Position numbers and translations under genes: made by a program. The notes beneath the pieces are model-generated. The model had not been told where the DNA came from and did no database searches. It saw nothing but the letters and a program-made list of their open reading frames with translations. Below, piece by piece: positions 1 to 11,440 of a DNA stretch of 64,000 nucleotides; within the stretch, counting starts at the first letter, position 1, and each line of letters starts with the position of its first letter. The stretch comes from Platynereis dumerilii (Eukaryota > Annelida > Polychaeta > Phyllodocida > Nereididae), in the NCBI GenBank assembly GCA_026936325.1, contig JAPTHN010000010.1, forward strand, positions 46,646,150 to 46,710,149. Reading direction: 5' to 3'.

Positions 1-1115
1 ATCGTGTGTAAAATCCTGCCGTGTTATCCTATATGCAGACGACACCATCCTTCTAACAAGCAGCAAAACTCTCGATCAAGTTGAAAGAACTCTATCTGAT
101 GAAATGACTAGCTGCTATCATTGGCTTACCAATAATGGACTTGCTATGCATAAAGGCAAAACTGAGGCGATAATAATAACATCAAAAAGAAAAATAAAAA
201 ACACTCATGGCTTTGTCCTAACCCATGATAACCAAACAATATCGCCATCTCACGTAGTAAAATACCTCGGCCTTCAAATAAATAACACCCTTTCAGGTGA
301 CGAAATAGTCCAATCCATTCTCGGTAAAGCCAATGCAAGATTGAAATTCCTGTATAGACACCGTAACCACCTAAATTTCAAAGCCAGAAAGACTCTAGCC
401 CAAGCTTTGATATTTAGCCACTTCGAGTATGCTATGGGTGCCTGGTACATGGCCCTCAATAAGAAGCACAAAAAGTGTCTACAAACTGCTCAAAACAAGG
501 TAGTTCGCTTCATCTTGGACCTGGGCCCAAGGGCCCATATTGGACAATCTGAGCTGGATAGGGTCGGCCTTCTTTCTGTCGAAGACCGAGCCATCCAACT
601 AATACTTCACTCAATGTATGATATATACCATGGCACTGCTCCTAACTATCTAGCAGAAAACTTCATCCTTAACAGAAATCGCTATTTGACCCGATCCAAC
701 CAAAATTCATTTATCGTCCAAAGAACTAAAGGTCTTGCTAAGTCCAACTTTTCAATTGTAGGCGCATTAGCCTGGAATGACCTCCCTAACACGGTTAAAC
801 TTACTCAACCAAAATTAACATTCAAACGAGCTGTAAAAACCTACCTTAAAACCAGATCTCACCAAAGAGAAAATAGCGATTTCTTACTATATTGATAGTA
901 TTAAAACAAAAATAGTATCATCTGCACCTGTACCATATCTCCGCACAAATAATATGTATACCTGTTCCATCTTCACTATAAAACCTATAATGTTGTTACC
1001 AATTCATGCCTGTTACCACTGGACCACAATGGAAATAAGTTTCTAACTTTATTGTGCCATCCAGGGTCCTATTTGTAATTTTCAAGTAGACCAAATAAAT
1101 CAATCAATCAAAAAA
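1..1115 (+). mobile_element. LINE 3' fragment (CR1/L2/Jockey-like), cut by the window edge
   Basis: This is the 3' part of a non-LTR retrotransposon. An open frame from base 2 to the stop at 893-895 begins just before the reverse transcriptase catalytic box, seen as VILYADDTILL. It continues through the thumb and C-terminal region typical of CR1/L2/Jockey-group LINEs (KYLGLQIN, then FSHFEYAMGAWYMAL, ending AWNDLPNTVKL). About 220 bp of 3' UTR follow, ending in a short AATC-type repeat near 1078-1112, as these LINEs often end. The sequence after 1116 matches unit B from about 14021, so the tail end is well placed. The visible frame is intact; endonuclease and palm lie outside the window. The exact clade is not certain. 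Confidence 0.85.
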
Positions 1116-1254
1116 GACTCCTGCTCTTTGTCATTAAGTACTCCTTAACCATGGCCAGTGATTAGCCTTGGATGAAGAATTGTGACCTATTGAATCTCAC
1201 AACAACAGATTGATGAGATTCTTGACTCTAGCAACATCCGTCTGTGATCTGTTA

Positions 1255-1873
1255 CAGGAATTCGCGTTGAAGTAGACGTGTAGGCTTTCAATCAGGACTG
1301 CTCCAGCAAAATTAGTATTTTCGACTTTGGGTTAAAACTACTCAGATAAATCTCGAACTTCTAGCACTGATTAGGGGGCATATTACTTGAGAAACAAAAC
1401 CACCTAAAAAGTGAGCCCAGAAATTGAAAATAAATGAGTAATTGCAAATTTCAAAATACATAACGTGACGTATGGAAGCCTACATGACGTATGGTAGAAA
1501 CACTGTCCATTCTAATTTGGTTTATCAGCTGCTCAACACAGATGCCAACATGCCAAGCTGTCAAGTAAACTGACAAACGTGTCGAAGACAAACTATTATG
1601 TGTAAATAAAGTCATTTTGTATTTGAATGTCAATCCCTAAATCTTTTACAACACTAAAATTTGATTGGTTGACATGTTATTTTGGATTATAAGCTTGACT
1701 GGTACCTGTACAGTGTGTCCACATTTGAACATCGCAGATCGCATTTTGGTGAGATTCTTAGACAGATAGAAGATTAAGATAGAACCATTAAGAAAGAAAG
1801 AAAGACAAAAAGAAAGAAAGGCAATAGATAAACAGATGATGAATAGATAGATAGATAGATAGATAGATAGATG

Positions 1874-1944
<71 letters not shown>

Positions 1945-2434
1945 GCTATCTGCGTGGTTGAAAGGCTGGATATGTAGATAGATAGATAGAATGAATGTGC
2001 ATTAAAATGATTGAATGGTCAATCTTAAACTTGCATTTCTTGCACCTTCAATGCAGAGCTCATTCTTTAAACATTTAAAAATGCGCTCTGGGATTGTCAA
2101 ATGTCCCAAGTCAAAGACTATATTCATAGAAAGTGTGGTTTGGTGATCAGTCAGAATGACATACTCGATGATTGACAGGAATACGAAAGAAACTTGCAAA
2201 ATGTGTGATGTACATATTTTCACAGTTCCAAAAGCTTAAGGTTGCACTTGTAAATAAAAATAAACAGGACCATCCAATGTAAGAGGCTTTGGCTTCACAG
2301 ATTCCTCACACTGATTCACACGCATAAAACTGAATGAAAATTGGTCACATGTGAGTAGCTTTCTACCATACGTCATGTAGAGCCAAATTGCTTGATTCCA
2401 ATGCCTCTGAAGTCTACTTCAACACGAATTCCTG
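1255..2434. mobile_element. DNA transposon with TA target duplication (Tc1/mariner-type, non-autonomous)
   Basis: The ends are inverted repeats of 23 bp with one mismatch (CAGGAATTCGYGTTGAAG...), flanked by TA at 1253-1254 and 2435-2436. Unit B near 14149 holds the uninterrupted sequence (GGTTAATAGAAATC), so the empty site is in the same window and confirms both ends and the TA duplication. An internal 21-bp inverted pair (1480-1500 and 2360-2380) is exact. No transposase reading frame is visible. A GATA-type microsatellite lies inside. A TA duplication is the habit of Tc1/mariner elements, but the TIR sequence does not settle the family. Confidence 0.85.
1838..1991. repeat. (GATA)n microsatellite
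   Basis: A tetranucleotide tract, nearly pure from about 1842 to 1945 and returning at 1976-1991 after an interruption. An AAAG-rich stretch precedes it at about 1790-1820. It lies inside the TA-flanked transposon and has no counterpart in unit B. Confidence 0.95.
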
Positions 2435-2855
2435 TAATAGAAATCAACTGTGTTTAGGCGTACTTAACTTTCTGACCCCTACAAGAATAGATAACAATTA
2501 TTCTAAGTGTCTTACCATAATTTGCTGAGTAATCTTGACCCTGCAACTCTAACAACAATCATTCACCCTTGGGCAAAGCAGTGCAATAGGTATTATTACT
2601 GTTACCTCTGGAAGAAATTAACTAATCTTGATCTTGTGATCTGTTTTAAGCTGTCCTGAGAAGGTGTAAAAATTATTCAATTAAACATTGTCCCTGACCA
2701 AACATCTCTATGTCCCATGGATTCTGGATTACCTTTTATTCAATCAACTTGAAGAAGATTTGACTGCTTAATCTACTACACTTACATTCTTGGTCAGTTC
2801 TTGCCTTGTGATTACACCGACACAAGAAAATTTAAACTGTTATTCTACCAAGACA

Positions 2856-3016
2856 ATGGATACCCAGGCTCACCTTACCGATGTCTCGGAATTAGCAGAA
2901 AGAAGAGACGTCTGTCCAGAACCCAAGTCAGCTGGGGAAAAAATCGTCTCAGACCTCAAATCTTCAAAGAGTCTAACTACCCAATGAAAGGTCGACCATC
3001 TTCACAAATTAGAAAG
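2856..3016 (+). pseudogene. Exon 1 of unit A gene copy, inactivated
   Basis: This is the unit A copy of the family's first coding exon. It opens MDTQAHLTDVSELAERRDVC as in the other copies and reaches the same splice edge, AGAAAG followed by GTCAGT. The codon that is CGA in units B, C and D is TGA here (2985-2987), so the frame stops after 43 codons, about 10 codons before the donor. The local downstream frame is otherwise aligned. Unit A also lacks the GT after its micro-exon candidate (4617), a second mark of decay. A truncated 43-residue product cannot be excluded. The family's function is unknown. Confidence 0.75.
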
Positions 3017-6000
3017 GTCAGTTGCATTTTGCAAGGGGTTATTCTTTCCCAGTGAACAATAGATAATTTGTTAATTGCTAGAAAACACAAGCATTCAATA
3101 CATAATTGATTTGGAGGCCTTTTTTCAGTTTTCATAAATGGAATTGTGAAAGCTTCATATAATTATCTTCATACTATTTAAGCCCATATGATCATAGCAA
3201 TTCCGATAGGAGAGATTGGGCAACTATGTCAGCCAGTACTATGCTGACGATAATTTATGCACTTACCTTTTCCCTTATTTCTTACCAGCAAACAAGATAA
3301 TCGGGGTCTGTTCAGGCAGAAAGCAAAGCAGGCTGACGGCAGCATAAATGGATAGTGAAAATGTTATTGCGCGCTTAATTTCCATCTTTCATGTCGCCAC
3401 AATTTAGTAATCACCTTTGATGCCAGCTTCATGACAAAGAGCTTTGTCACATCCATTTTGACAAGGCCACCACCTACTTTGATGATTTCCTGTCAGATGG
3501 TTATGACTATATGTCATCCACTGTCTCGAGAGGGTCAAAACATAAGACACCTGTATATAAATTCATTTATTTCCTTTTGAAGAAGAAATATTGCCAAACT
3601 ACAGTACAATTTCAGTGTCTCATATACTTTGGATGCAAGAAATCTGTTATCTACTTCTAACTTAATCTATTTTGTACAACCCTCACCTGTAAGAGGTCAA
3701 TGTGACAAGGGCAATGTGTGTTATAGTCTGAGGCCTATTTAGAAATGAAATGGGGGAGGGGGGGGGTCATTACATGGGGAGAATATGAGAATATGTTGAT
3801 TTTGGGCCTGAGAGAGTCGGGGTCTACTACTGAATAAGGGCCACTGGTGTTAGTCATTAATAGTCAAAATATATATATATATATATATAATATATATAAT
3901 AGGCGAGCATAATGAAAAAAGCAACAATACATGTACAAATACAATTGATTGATAATGGCATACTGCTCAGAAAATTGTCTGGAGTGGATTCTGTAGCAAA
4001 AAGCCCTAAGACGTTATTAGTCCCTGACCATCAGGATAAGTAGTGGGTTGCTGATTACATAGTGCAATTGTGAGGAAGAAAATATATCTCTATGAATCCA
4101 AATGCACATAATAAAAAAGGCAATGATAATAATATGAAGTAGCTTACCTGCTTAATTATGATGTATGAAATAACATAGTACACTGATCCCTAGATGTTAT
4201 TCCTCCTGCAGATAGCCTACCAATTGCTATTTCTTGCTCTGCAAAAGCAGTTGTTTTACTTTTGTGGTAAGTACCATTAACAATACCACAATTCGTCAGT
4301 CTTACAACAAAGCCATAAAAATTTGTAAAACATTATCATGATCGAGTCGACACTTTTCAAGAGAAGATGGGATGTAGGACTCTAGATATCTTGTAAGCAA
4401 CAGTGTAATGTCGCATGACCAAAAGTGCTTATTATAATGATTAATTTCTATAGCATGAGAGGCCTTTGAATTTGTGAAAACATTATAAATGTCTAAACAG
4501 TATTCTTCATGAAAAGTATTATAGGCCTAGCATCCAGGACGAAACGAAACAGACTCAATTAATCCACATTCACTTATGTTTCCTCCTGATGAGGAAAAAG
4601 CCGCAGGGGATTTTAAGTTATTCTTACAGATGATGGAACATCCTTGGAACTGTATGGTAGCGTCATGAATGCCTTGTAAGTCCATGATAACGTATGTTCG
4701 ACAATATTTTTTGTCATTCGATACATAAAAGTATAGAGATTTTTGCTACGTAGCAAATCTATAAATCTATAGATCTTAATGTTGATGAATAGTTAATCGT
4801 AACTTTGGCAGCCAATATGATTGGAGCTTATATGATTTCTCATACAGTGAGGTGAAAATTAGTAATAATTGAAATTTGCTTCACATATATGTATGCTCTC
4901 TCAGCATTCAAGCAACCCTACAATGAGCAACTCCAAGATACCTTAGAAGTCTTGTCCAATGGTATTCATCCATACCTATTGTTGACATGCAACAGTCAAT
5001 ATGATCATATATATATTGTTTTTTACTTCTCCTCAGACAGTCTCAAATATATGAATATGTAACCGCACACCTTTGTTCCATGGCTAGGAAAATCTTTTAC
5101 AGAATTTCTGAAAGTTTTTCTTAAATTGCTGGAGAAAACTATTCATGAACCTGATGACCGATTACATACATTATACAATTTCTTTGCAAGCCTTTTAAAG
5201 TTTGCACATTTGAAAAATGGCAAGCTTCTTTCTCAGATGAATGCTATTACAGGTTGTTTATGCTGGCTTCCACTTGATGGATGATGTCAAATTTGTAAGC
5301 AGTTTTAGAATTGCAGCCAAATATCAAATGAAAGAAAACTTCTCTAAACACGAATGCTCAAAAAATTGATGAATAGTACACTTGGCAATAACTTGGCAAC
5401 TCCTGATATCATGAAGGGCCCTTTCAGAAATAATGTTATTAATAAAGGCTGAGTAATATTGATGTCATCTGTGACATTGATGTCATTTGTAATGAAACAA
5501 TACTATCTGGTCACTTTTTTTCGTATCAAATTTTAAAAAAGGAGATAATTCTTTGCGCTATACCAATTATTTCTCCAATCAGTCAGGTTTTGGAAATGTT
5601 ATTATCTCTTCCATGAATAAATGTGTTTGTAGTGTGAATGCAGACTCAAACAGATGCTTGCCTCATGGAGATGAGATAGCTTGGCAGAGATTTGCAATTC
5701 ATTGCTATCAGCTGACTTTGACTGGATTCTACCTTCATCACTGGGAAAAATGATTGGGAGGCTGGAGGGAAGGGGAGGGTTTGCATGGATAAACAGTGTT
5801 GTGCCTGTGGCAAAGAAACAGCGGACATAATTTGAGTGTCAGATGGATCAGCATGGTATGGAATTAGTAAAACTATTATGTTTTTTACAAATTTGCACTT
5901 CAAAAGCGTAAGTAAAAATATTCAAGTTAGTATCTTGAAGAGTGTTAAAGAGCCCATAACAGAGCCTTGATGTTGGAATTTATATTTGTGATTATTTTTT

Positions 6001-7060
6001 ACTTTAGTCTCGCTATGCCTTGGAATTATCATATGCGAAATGATAAGTAGAACCTGACTGTAAGACAACATAGAGGCTAAGACAAGATTTCTTGTTAATC
6101 TCCTTTGGTTTTTTTTATGGTCTTTGTCCTTATATTATTATTTTTACGCCGCTGCTTTCATCTGGGAAATCTGAAAACACAGCTTCAGGTAGTGCTTGCG
6201 TGATAATAAGAGATACAATCTGTCTAAAGCTGCATTTGCTTCTAACATCTTGGTTCTGTGATGCAGATAAATAAGAAAGAGTAGGTGATTGTCTTCTCCT
6301 TAGATATCTGATAGTCAGCAGATGTGTCTCCACGTGTCATCTCTGTTGGTCAGACAATTGTGTTAGCTAAGTTTGTGTAAGTCTGTTTTGCGATCACACG
6401 TGTATATACAGTGTATGCTTATTGCATTATATTCACTCACATCGACAATAATTTAATATAAATAAATGGTGTTTCCTTCCATGTCAGAAGTCCAGGGATC
6501 AAACTTGTATCTAGGGCTTGCAGTGCCTTGCACGATTTTTATCATGATGTTCTGTGGTCAGCAAGCACTGCACAATAATACGGTGTGGAAGGCTCCGTGC
6601 TCTTCAACCCTGTCACTAATTAAGCCTGACACTTCATGCAAGTTTCGTAATATTGAGATATCAACAACCTACATGTGCAACTAGCCATTAAAATGTATGT
6701 TAATCCACTAGTTCTTGTAAAAGCATCTGTCAATGCAAGAGTAAAATCTTGAGACTGGCAAGGCGTTACTACTAATTCCAATTTTGGTTGGTAAAAATTA
6801 TGTTCCAGCAGAATTATTCCAAGAATCTGAATTTGCTTCCCTTTCAAATTTCTTAGAAAGATTCTTGTCTGTCCCATTTCAGAGCATTCTGTTATATTTG
6901 AATGCAAAATGAAGAGGTTGTTCTAATATAAATGTGATATGTTGTTGCAACCTGACAGTTACAGGAATTATAATGAAAAATCAAATGGGGAAAGTAATTA
7001 TAATACAAAAGCTTTGATTTTGTTTAAAAAATAATAATTTCATCAGTGCCACGCAATTCC
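3017..7060 (+). other. Intron-like sequence of unit A
   Basis: Non-coding sequence that aligns piecewise with the introns of units B, C and D. It holds a block conserved in all four units (4034-4075), the micro-exon candidate (4594-4617), a G-rich run near 3753-3767 and a TA dinucleotide tract at about 3869-3900. A block at about 5610-5750 has a counterpart at 18499-18640 but is out of frame by one base between copies, so I do not call it coding. Another at 6158-6360 recurs near 19949 and 39809. Confidence 0.6.
4594..4617 (+). other. 24-nt micro-exon candidate, unit A (donor lost)
   Basis: Homologous to the stretch flanked by AG and GT in units B, C and D. Here the AG side is kept after GATGAG, but the donor reads TTATTC where the sisters have GTAATT. 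Length and phase match the sisters. With the exon 1 stop, this fits unit A being a dead copy. Whether any of the four is really spliced cannot be told from sequence. Confidence 0.35.
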
Positions 7061-10000
7061 AAATGAGACATTGTAATAATACCTACTCACACTCATTGAT
7101 CAGCTGTTTTCCATCAAATTTCATTCTGGACATAATACAAATGTTCAATACTCATATAACTCATGTCATGCACCGTTCTCACCTCACTTGGCAGTCTCAC
7201 CCTTGGCAGTTTCACCCCTTTCAATCTGATATACATAGAGCCTCCAGTGTCTTCTCAAGTGTTCTGTTTCGCAGGTATGTTCATTATACTCTAGACTTTC
7301 AACTTAAATTTGTTTCTTCTGTAAAGCAACAAATTTAATAATCTCCCTGATGTTATTCATGACACTACAAGTCATGAATTTGAAACTCCACTACTCAAAA
7401 ATTCTTTATACTATGACTTAGATTCCTTTGGTAATCTACTAAATGATGACTCTCCAAACGGGAGACTTACCATTTTTAACAGTAATGCAAGAAGCCTAGT
7501 TAAAGATAAAATTGGATATGATGTGTTCTTCCATAATATTCAACAGTCCTATGATTTCACTTACGACCTCATTGGCTTTACAGAAACATGGGCAAATGAA
7601 AATGTCGAGGATTTACTGGCCTTTGAAAATTATAGCAGCATATTTAAACATAAGATAGGGAAAAAGGAGGGTGGCGGATTAGCTGTTTATCTGAAACAAA
7701 ACTTAATTTTTGTCCCAGGGCCAGACTTAGAGTTACCAGAAGAAAAACGAAATGATTATGACTCACTTTTCCTTGAAATAATACCTGAAAGCCAAGGGGG
7801 TAGGAGTACAATCATTGGACTAGTCTATAGGTCTCCATCCGTTAAAAACATCAATGATTTCACGGAAGACTTAAAAATTTGTGTGGAAAAATTAACTTTC
7901 GAAAACAAAACAACTGTCATCATCGGTGATCTGAATATAGATCTGTTGAAAACGAATGTCAACATGCCCACTGCTGGTTTCCTGGATATGATGCTTTCAA
8001 ATAGTATGATACCATGTATCACATTACCAACACGAGTTACACAAAATTCTGCTACCCTCATCGATCATATCTTCACCAATCTGAATACTGATAAAATAAC
8101 AGCTGGTACACTAACAACAGATATAAGTGATCACTTTTCTAATTTAATCTTTCTCGACAATGCCCCCAATGTAAATAAAGCCCCTAAATATGTTACCTAT
8201 CGCAAAATAAATGATGATACCCTCAATAATTTTAATAATGACCTCAGCAAAGCAGACTTCTCGAAAATTTATGTTGATGATCCCTCGACTGCTTATTCAC
8301 TGTTTGTAGAAACAATACCAACTCTCAGAGATAAACACATGCCTTTAATCACCAAAAAATTCAACAAATACAAACACAAAATAAAGCCCTGGATTACAAG
8401 GGGAATACTAACGTCACTAAAAGCAAAAGACCAAATGCATTCTAAAATAAGAAAAACCACTAATCCGGACTGTCTCAACATCTTGAAAAAACGATATGTA
8501 ATGACAAAGAAAATATATGATAAAACTATAAATTAAGCAAAAAATATATACTGGAATAACAAGTTCAATGAATGCAAACTTGATATCAAAGAGACATGGA
8601 AAAATATTAACAATTTACTAAAAACCAAGACAAACAAATCAGATTTCCGTAAAATATTTGATGCGAATAATAAAAAATTATCAAACCCAACTTGCATTGC
8701 AAATCAATTCAACAGATATTATGTCAATGTTGGCCCCGACTTAGCAAATAAAGTACCCCAAACACAAACACATGCTTCAAACTTACTCCCCCCTCTAAAT
8801 ATAACACAAAGCTTTTATTTTGAACCTGTCACTTGCACTGAGATATCAAATATAATAAAAAGAATGAAACCAAAAACCAGCAGTGGCCATGATGACATTA
8901 GCCCCAAATTTATCAAATCATGTTCTGAACATGTTATTGTCCCTCACCTAACTTACATTGCAAATTTATCTATACAGCAAGGTATCTTTGCTGACGATAT
9001 GAAAGTGTCTAAAGTCACCCCAATTTTCAAATCAGGAGATAAGACCATATTCAAGAATTATCGACCAATATCAATACTGCCCTCATTCTCAAAAATTCTT
9101 GAAAAACTAGCTTATAACAGACTTTACAAGTTTCTATCCAAACATAGAATGCTGTCACCTTCGCAATTTGGTTTTCGACAGAACTTATCCACTGAAACAG
9201 CAATACTTGAAATGCAAGATAGAATAATAAGATCATTGGAAAGTAAATTATGGTGTATTGGAATTTTCCTAGATCTATCAAAGGCTTTTGATTCTCTCGA
9301 CCTTTCAATACTTGTCCAAAAACTTGAACACTATGGAGTAAGAGGACTGCCCCTACAATGGTTTAAAAGGTACTTAGACAATAGGCAACAATTTGTAAAA
9401 TTTTGCGATGTAACGTCAAATAAAAAGTCAATTTCTTTCGGGGTTCCCCAAGGCTCCATCCTTGGACCCCTTCTTTTTCTAATATATATAAATGACCTAC
9501 CTTCAAACACCGATAACTCAGAAACGATCATTTTTGCAGATGATACTAACCTTCTGTATTCATCTACCTCTCTCAGCCTCCTATCTTCACAAATAAATAA
9601 CTCATTAGACAAAGTTTCAGATTGGTTTTCCGCAAATAGATTATCACTTAATATTGACAAAACCAACTATGTAGTTTTCACTCAACCACGACAAACAATA
9701 GAAAATGATCCCAACATAATGATAAACAATATTAACATAAAGAAAGTAAATTCAACTAAATTTCTAGGAGTTTATATGGATGAAAAATTAGGGTGGAATG
9801 TTCATCTGAGCTTAAAAGCAAACCAAGTTGCGAAGATTTAACGGTATCCTATGCAAACTTAAACACAGTTTACCATCCCATGTCCTTAAAGTAATTTTCC
9901 AGTCATTGCTCCAACCTCACATTGAATATGGTATTACTGCTTGGGGAAATGCGAAATGTCCCGAAATAAAACGACTAAAGATACTTCAGAAAAAAGCCAT

Positions 10001-10743
10001 CAGACAGGTCACGAAAAGTAAATACAACAGCCACACAAGCCCGATTTTTAGAAAACTCAACCTACTAACAATTGATGACTTGTTTCTCTTAAATTGTTGC
10101 AAATTGTGTTATAAATTCTTTCATTCCGGTCTTACCTCTTACCTCAAATCTCAGTTGCAGGTAGTAGGGAATATACATCTCCATAATACAAGACACCAAG
10201 ATTTACTATATGTTAGGAATATTTTACTCTGAACTCGGAAAGCAGTCCTTCAATTATAAATAGCACAGGCCTGCCAAGGACACAAAAAGAATATTTATTG
10301 GTGTCGATTTACACATTTTCAAGAAAATTGAAACAGTACCTGGTGTCTGAGTACTCACTAGTTTGCACAACAGCCAACTGTTATGTCTGTCAAAACACAT
10401 AACCATCATCAGTCATTACACTCATTATCATTATCATTAGATCATATTTTCTTCCTTGGGATTGGGAATGGGAAGGGACGGGGATTTAATTTAATGTGGG
10501 TTAACTTTGAATAAAATGCTTTTCTTCATAAACATATGTATGACTAATGAATGATAGTGGGTAGGTCGACTACAGCATAAAAATGGTAGTGACTGTCCCC
10601 AAGAAGTAGAATGTTCTGTTAGGATTAATGTTCTGTTCCTCATGTATGTAACAAATTAGCTCTATATAACTGTCACCATTATAATTGTCATGATATCTGT
10701 ACATACATGTGTAAATTCTCAAATAAAATTCAATTCAATTCAA
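7061..10743 (+). mobile_element. Nearly full-length LINE (CR1/L2/Jockey group)
   Basis: A roughly 3.7-kb non-LTR retrotransposon. Both edges come from comparison with unit B, where GCAATTCCAAAT (about 21208) continues straight into sequence found here only after 10743. It has a 5' leader, an endonuclease plus reverse transcriptase frame (7325-9841), a C-terminal segment in another frame (9828-10232), and a 3' UTR ending in AATTC-type repeats near 10722-10743. It carries at least one in-frame stop and a frameshift, so it is a dead copy. The clade within the CR1/L2/Jockey group is left open. Confidence 0.9.
7325..9841 (+). pseudogene. LINE ORF2: apurinic-type endonuclease and reverse transcriptase, broken
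   Basis: The endonuclease comes first: FNSNARSL start motif, LIGFTETW, GGGLAVYL, VYRSPS, IIGDLNIDLL and DISDHF, covering about 7475-8150. The reverse transcriptase follows: SGHDDISPKFIK, NYRPISILPSFSKILEK, the catalytic LDLSKAFDSL, FGVPQGSILGPLLFLIYIND and IIFADDTNLLY (about 8890-9560). Both catalytic aspartate boxes are present. The frame is cut by a TAA at 8534-8536 in the linker between the two domains. At about 9840 the frame shifts and the C-terminal part resumes as 9828-10232 (IEYGITAWGNAKC, then NTRHQDLLYVRN). It would have made cDNA by target-primed reverse transcription. Confidence 0.9.
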
Positions 10744-11190
10744 AAGACCGATGACATGAAACTGCCTCTTTCACAAACTCGGAACTGAGAGACAGTTCAC
10801 AAAGAAAATTCACACCACTGAAGACCGCGTCATGGTGACCAACAAATTTTATCTCAAAAAGTTTAAACAACGAAAAGCCTTTTTTGTGTATATCATGTGA
10901 TACAATACTTTAATGCTTTTAAGTCTGTTCATGAAAAATTGCTTCTAATTGATTTTGCTGGGATAATCATGTTTATGTTTCATTTAACAATTACTTCTCT
11001 AATTAGTTACGCAACATACATAATTAGACAATCTGTGACAGCCTCTGACACGTCAATTCAGTACTAACTCTCTTTTCAACTTCATGATTTGACATCTAGC
11101 TAGTGGTTTATTCGGCCTATCTCATATCTCAAGACTTTCTTTTGCCAGTACTCCCCCCCCCCTCCCTCTCCTCCCCCACACCACTTGCAG
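10744..11190 (+). other. Non-coding spacer before the unit A exon candidate
   Basis: Resumes host similarity to units B and C after the LINE. It ends with a long C-rich pyrimidine run (about 11151-11178) leading to TTGCAG at 11185-11190, which has the form of a splice acceptor. Confidence 0.5.
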
Positions 11191-11440
11191 TGACACCCAT
11201 AGCTACTTCAGTGACGCTGCCATTGACTTGCCCGGCTGCTGCCACAGCATAAAATGTTCTGTTCTCCTGCATCCAGGAGCATTTCAAGCCTTGCTGAGCT
11301 CAGCACAGCATCATGGATGGCAAAAGCACATCTTGACACGCTGGATAAATGATCCAAATTATGGAGATACACTTTATTGCTCTAAAGTCAGAAATCATCC
11401 AATCAACTGGATCAAAAGCAAATACTGGATATCAAAATAA
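11191..11440 (+). other. Candidate downstream exon, unit A
   Basis: Follows a C-rich pyrimidine tract and TTGCAG. Taken in the phase left by exon 1 (two bases of a codon), it reads DTHSYFSDAAIDLPGCCHSI, then PGAFQALLSSAQHHGW, and runs to a TAA at 11438-11440. Similar blocks with the same acceptor-like lead lie at 23691 and 45107. Against coding: most base differences between copies change the residue, and the C-terminal ends differ in length. It could be a terminal exon or conserved intron. I do not recognise the peptide. Confidence 0.3.

Noticed and set aside
5610-5750. Possible exon shared with unit B at 18499-18640
   Set aside because: The copies differ by a one-base indel near the proposed start and the AG of unit A is not kept in B.
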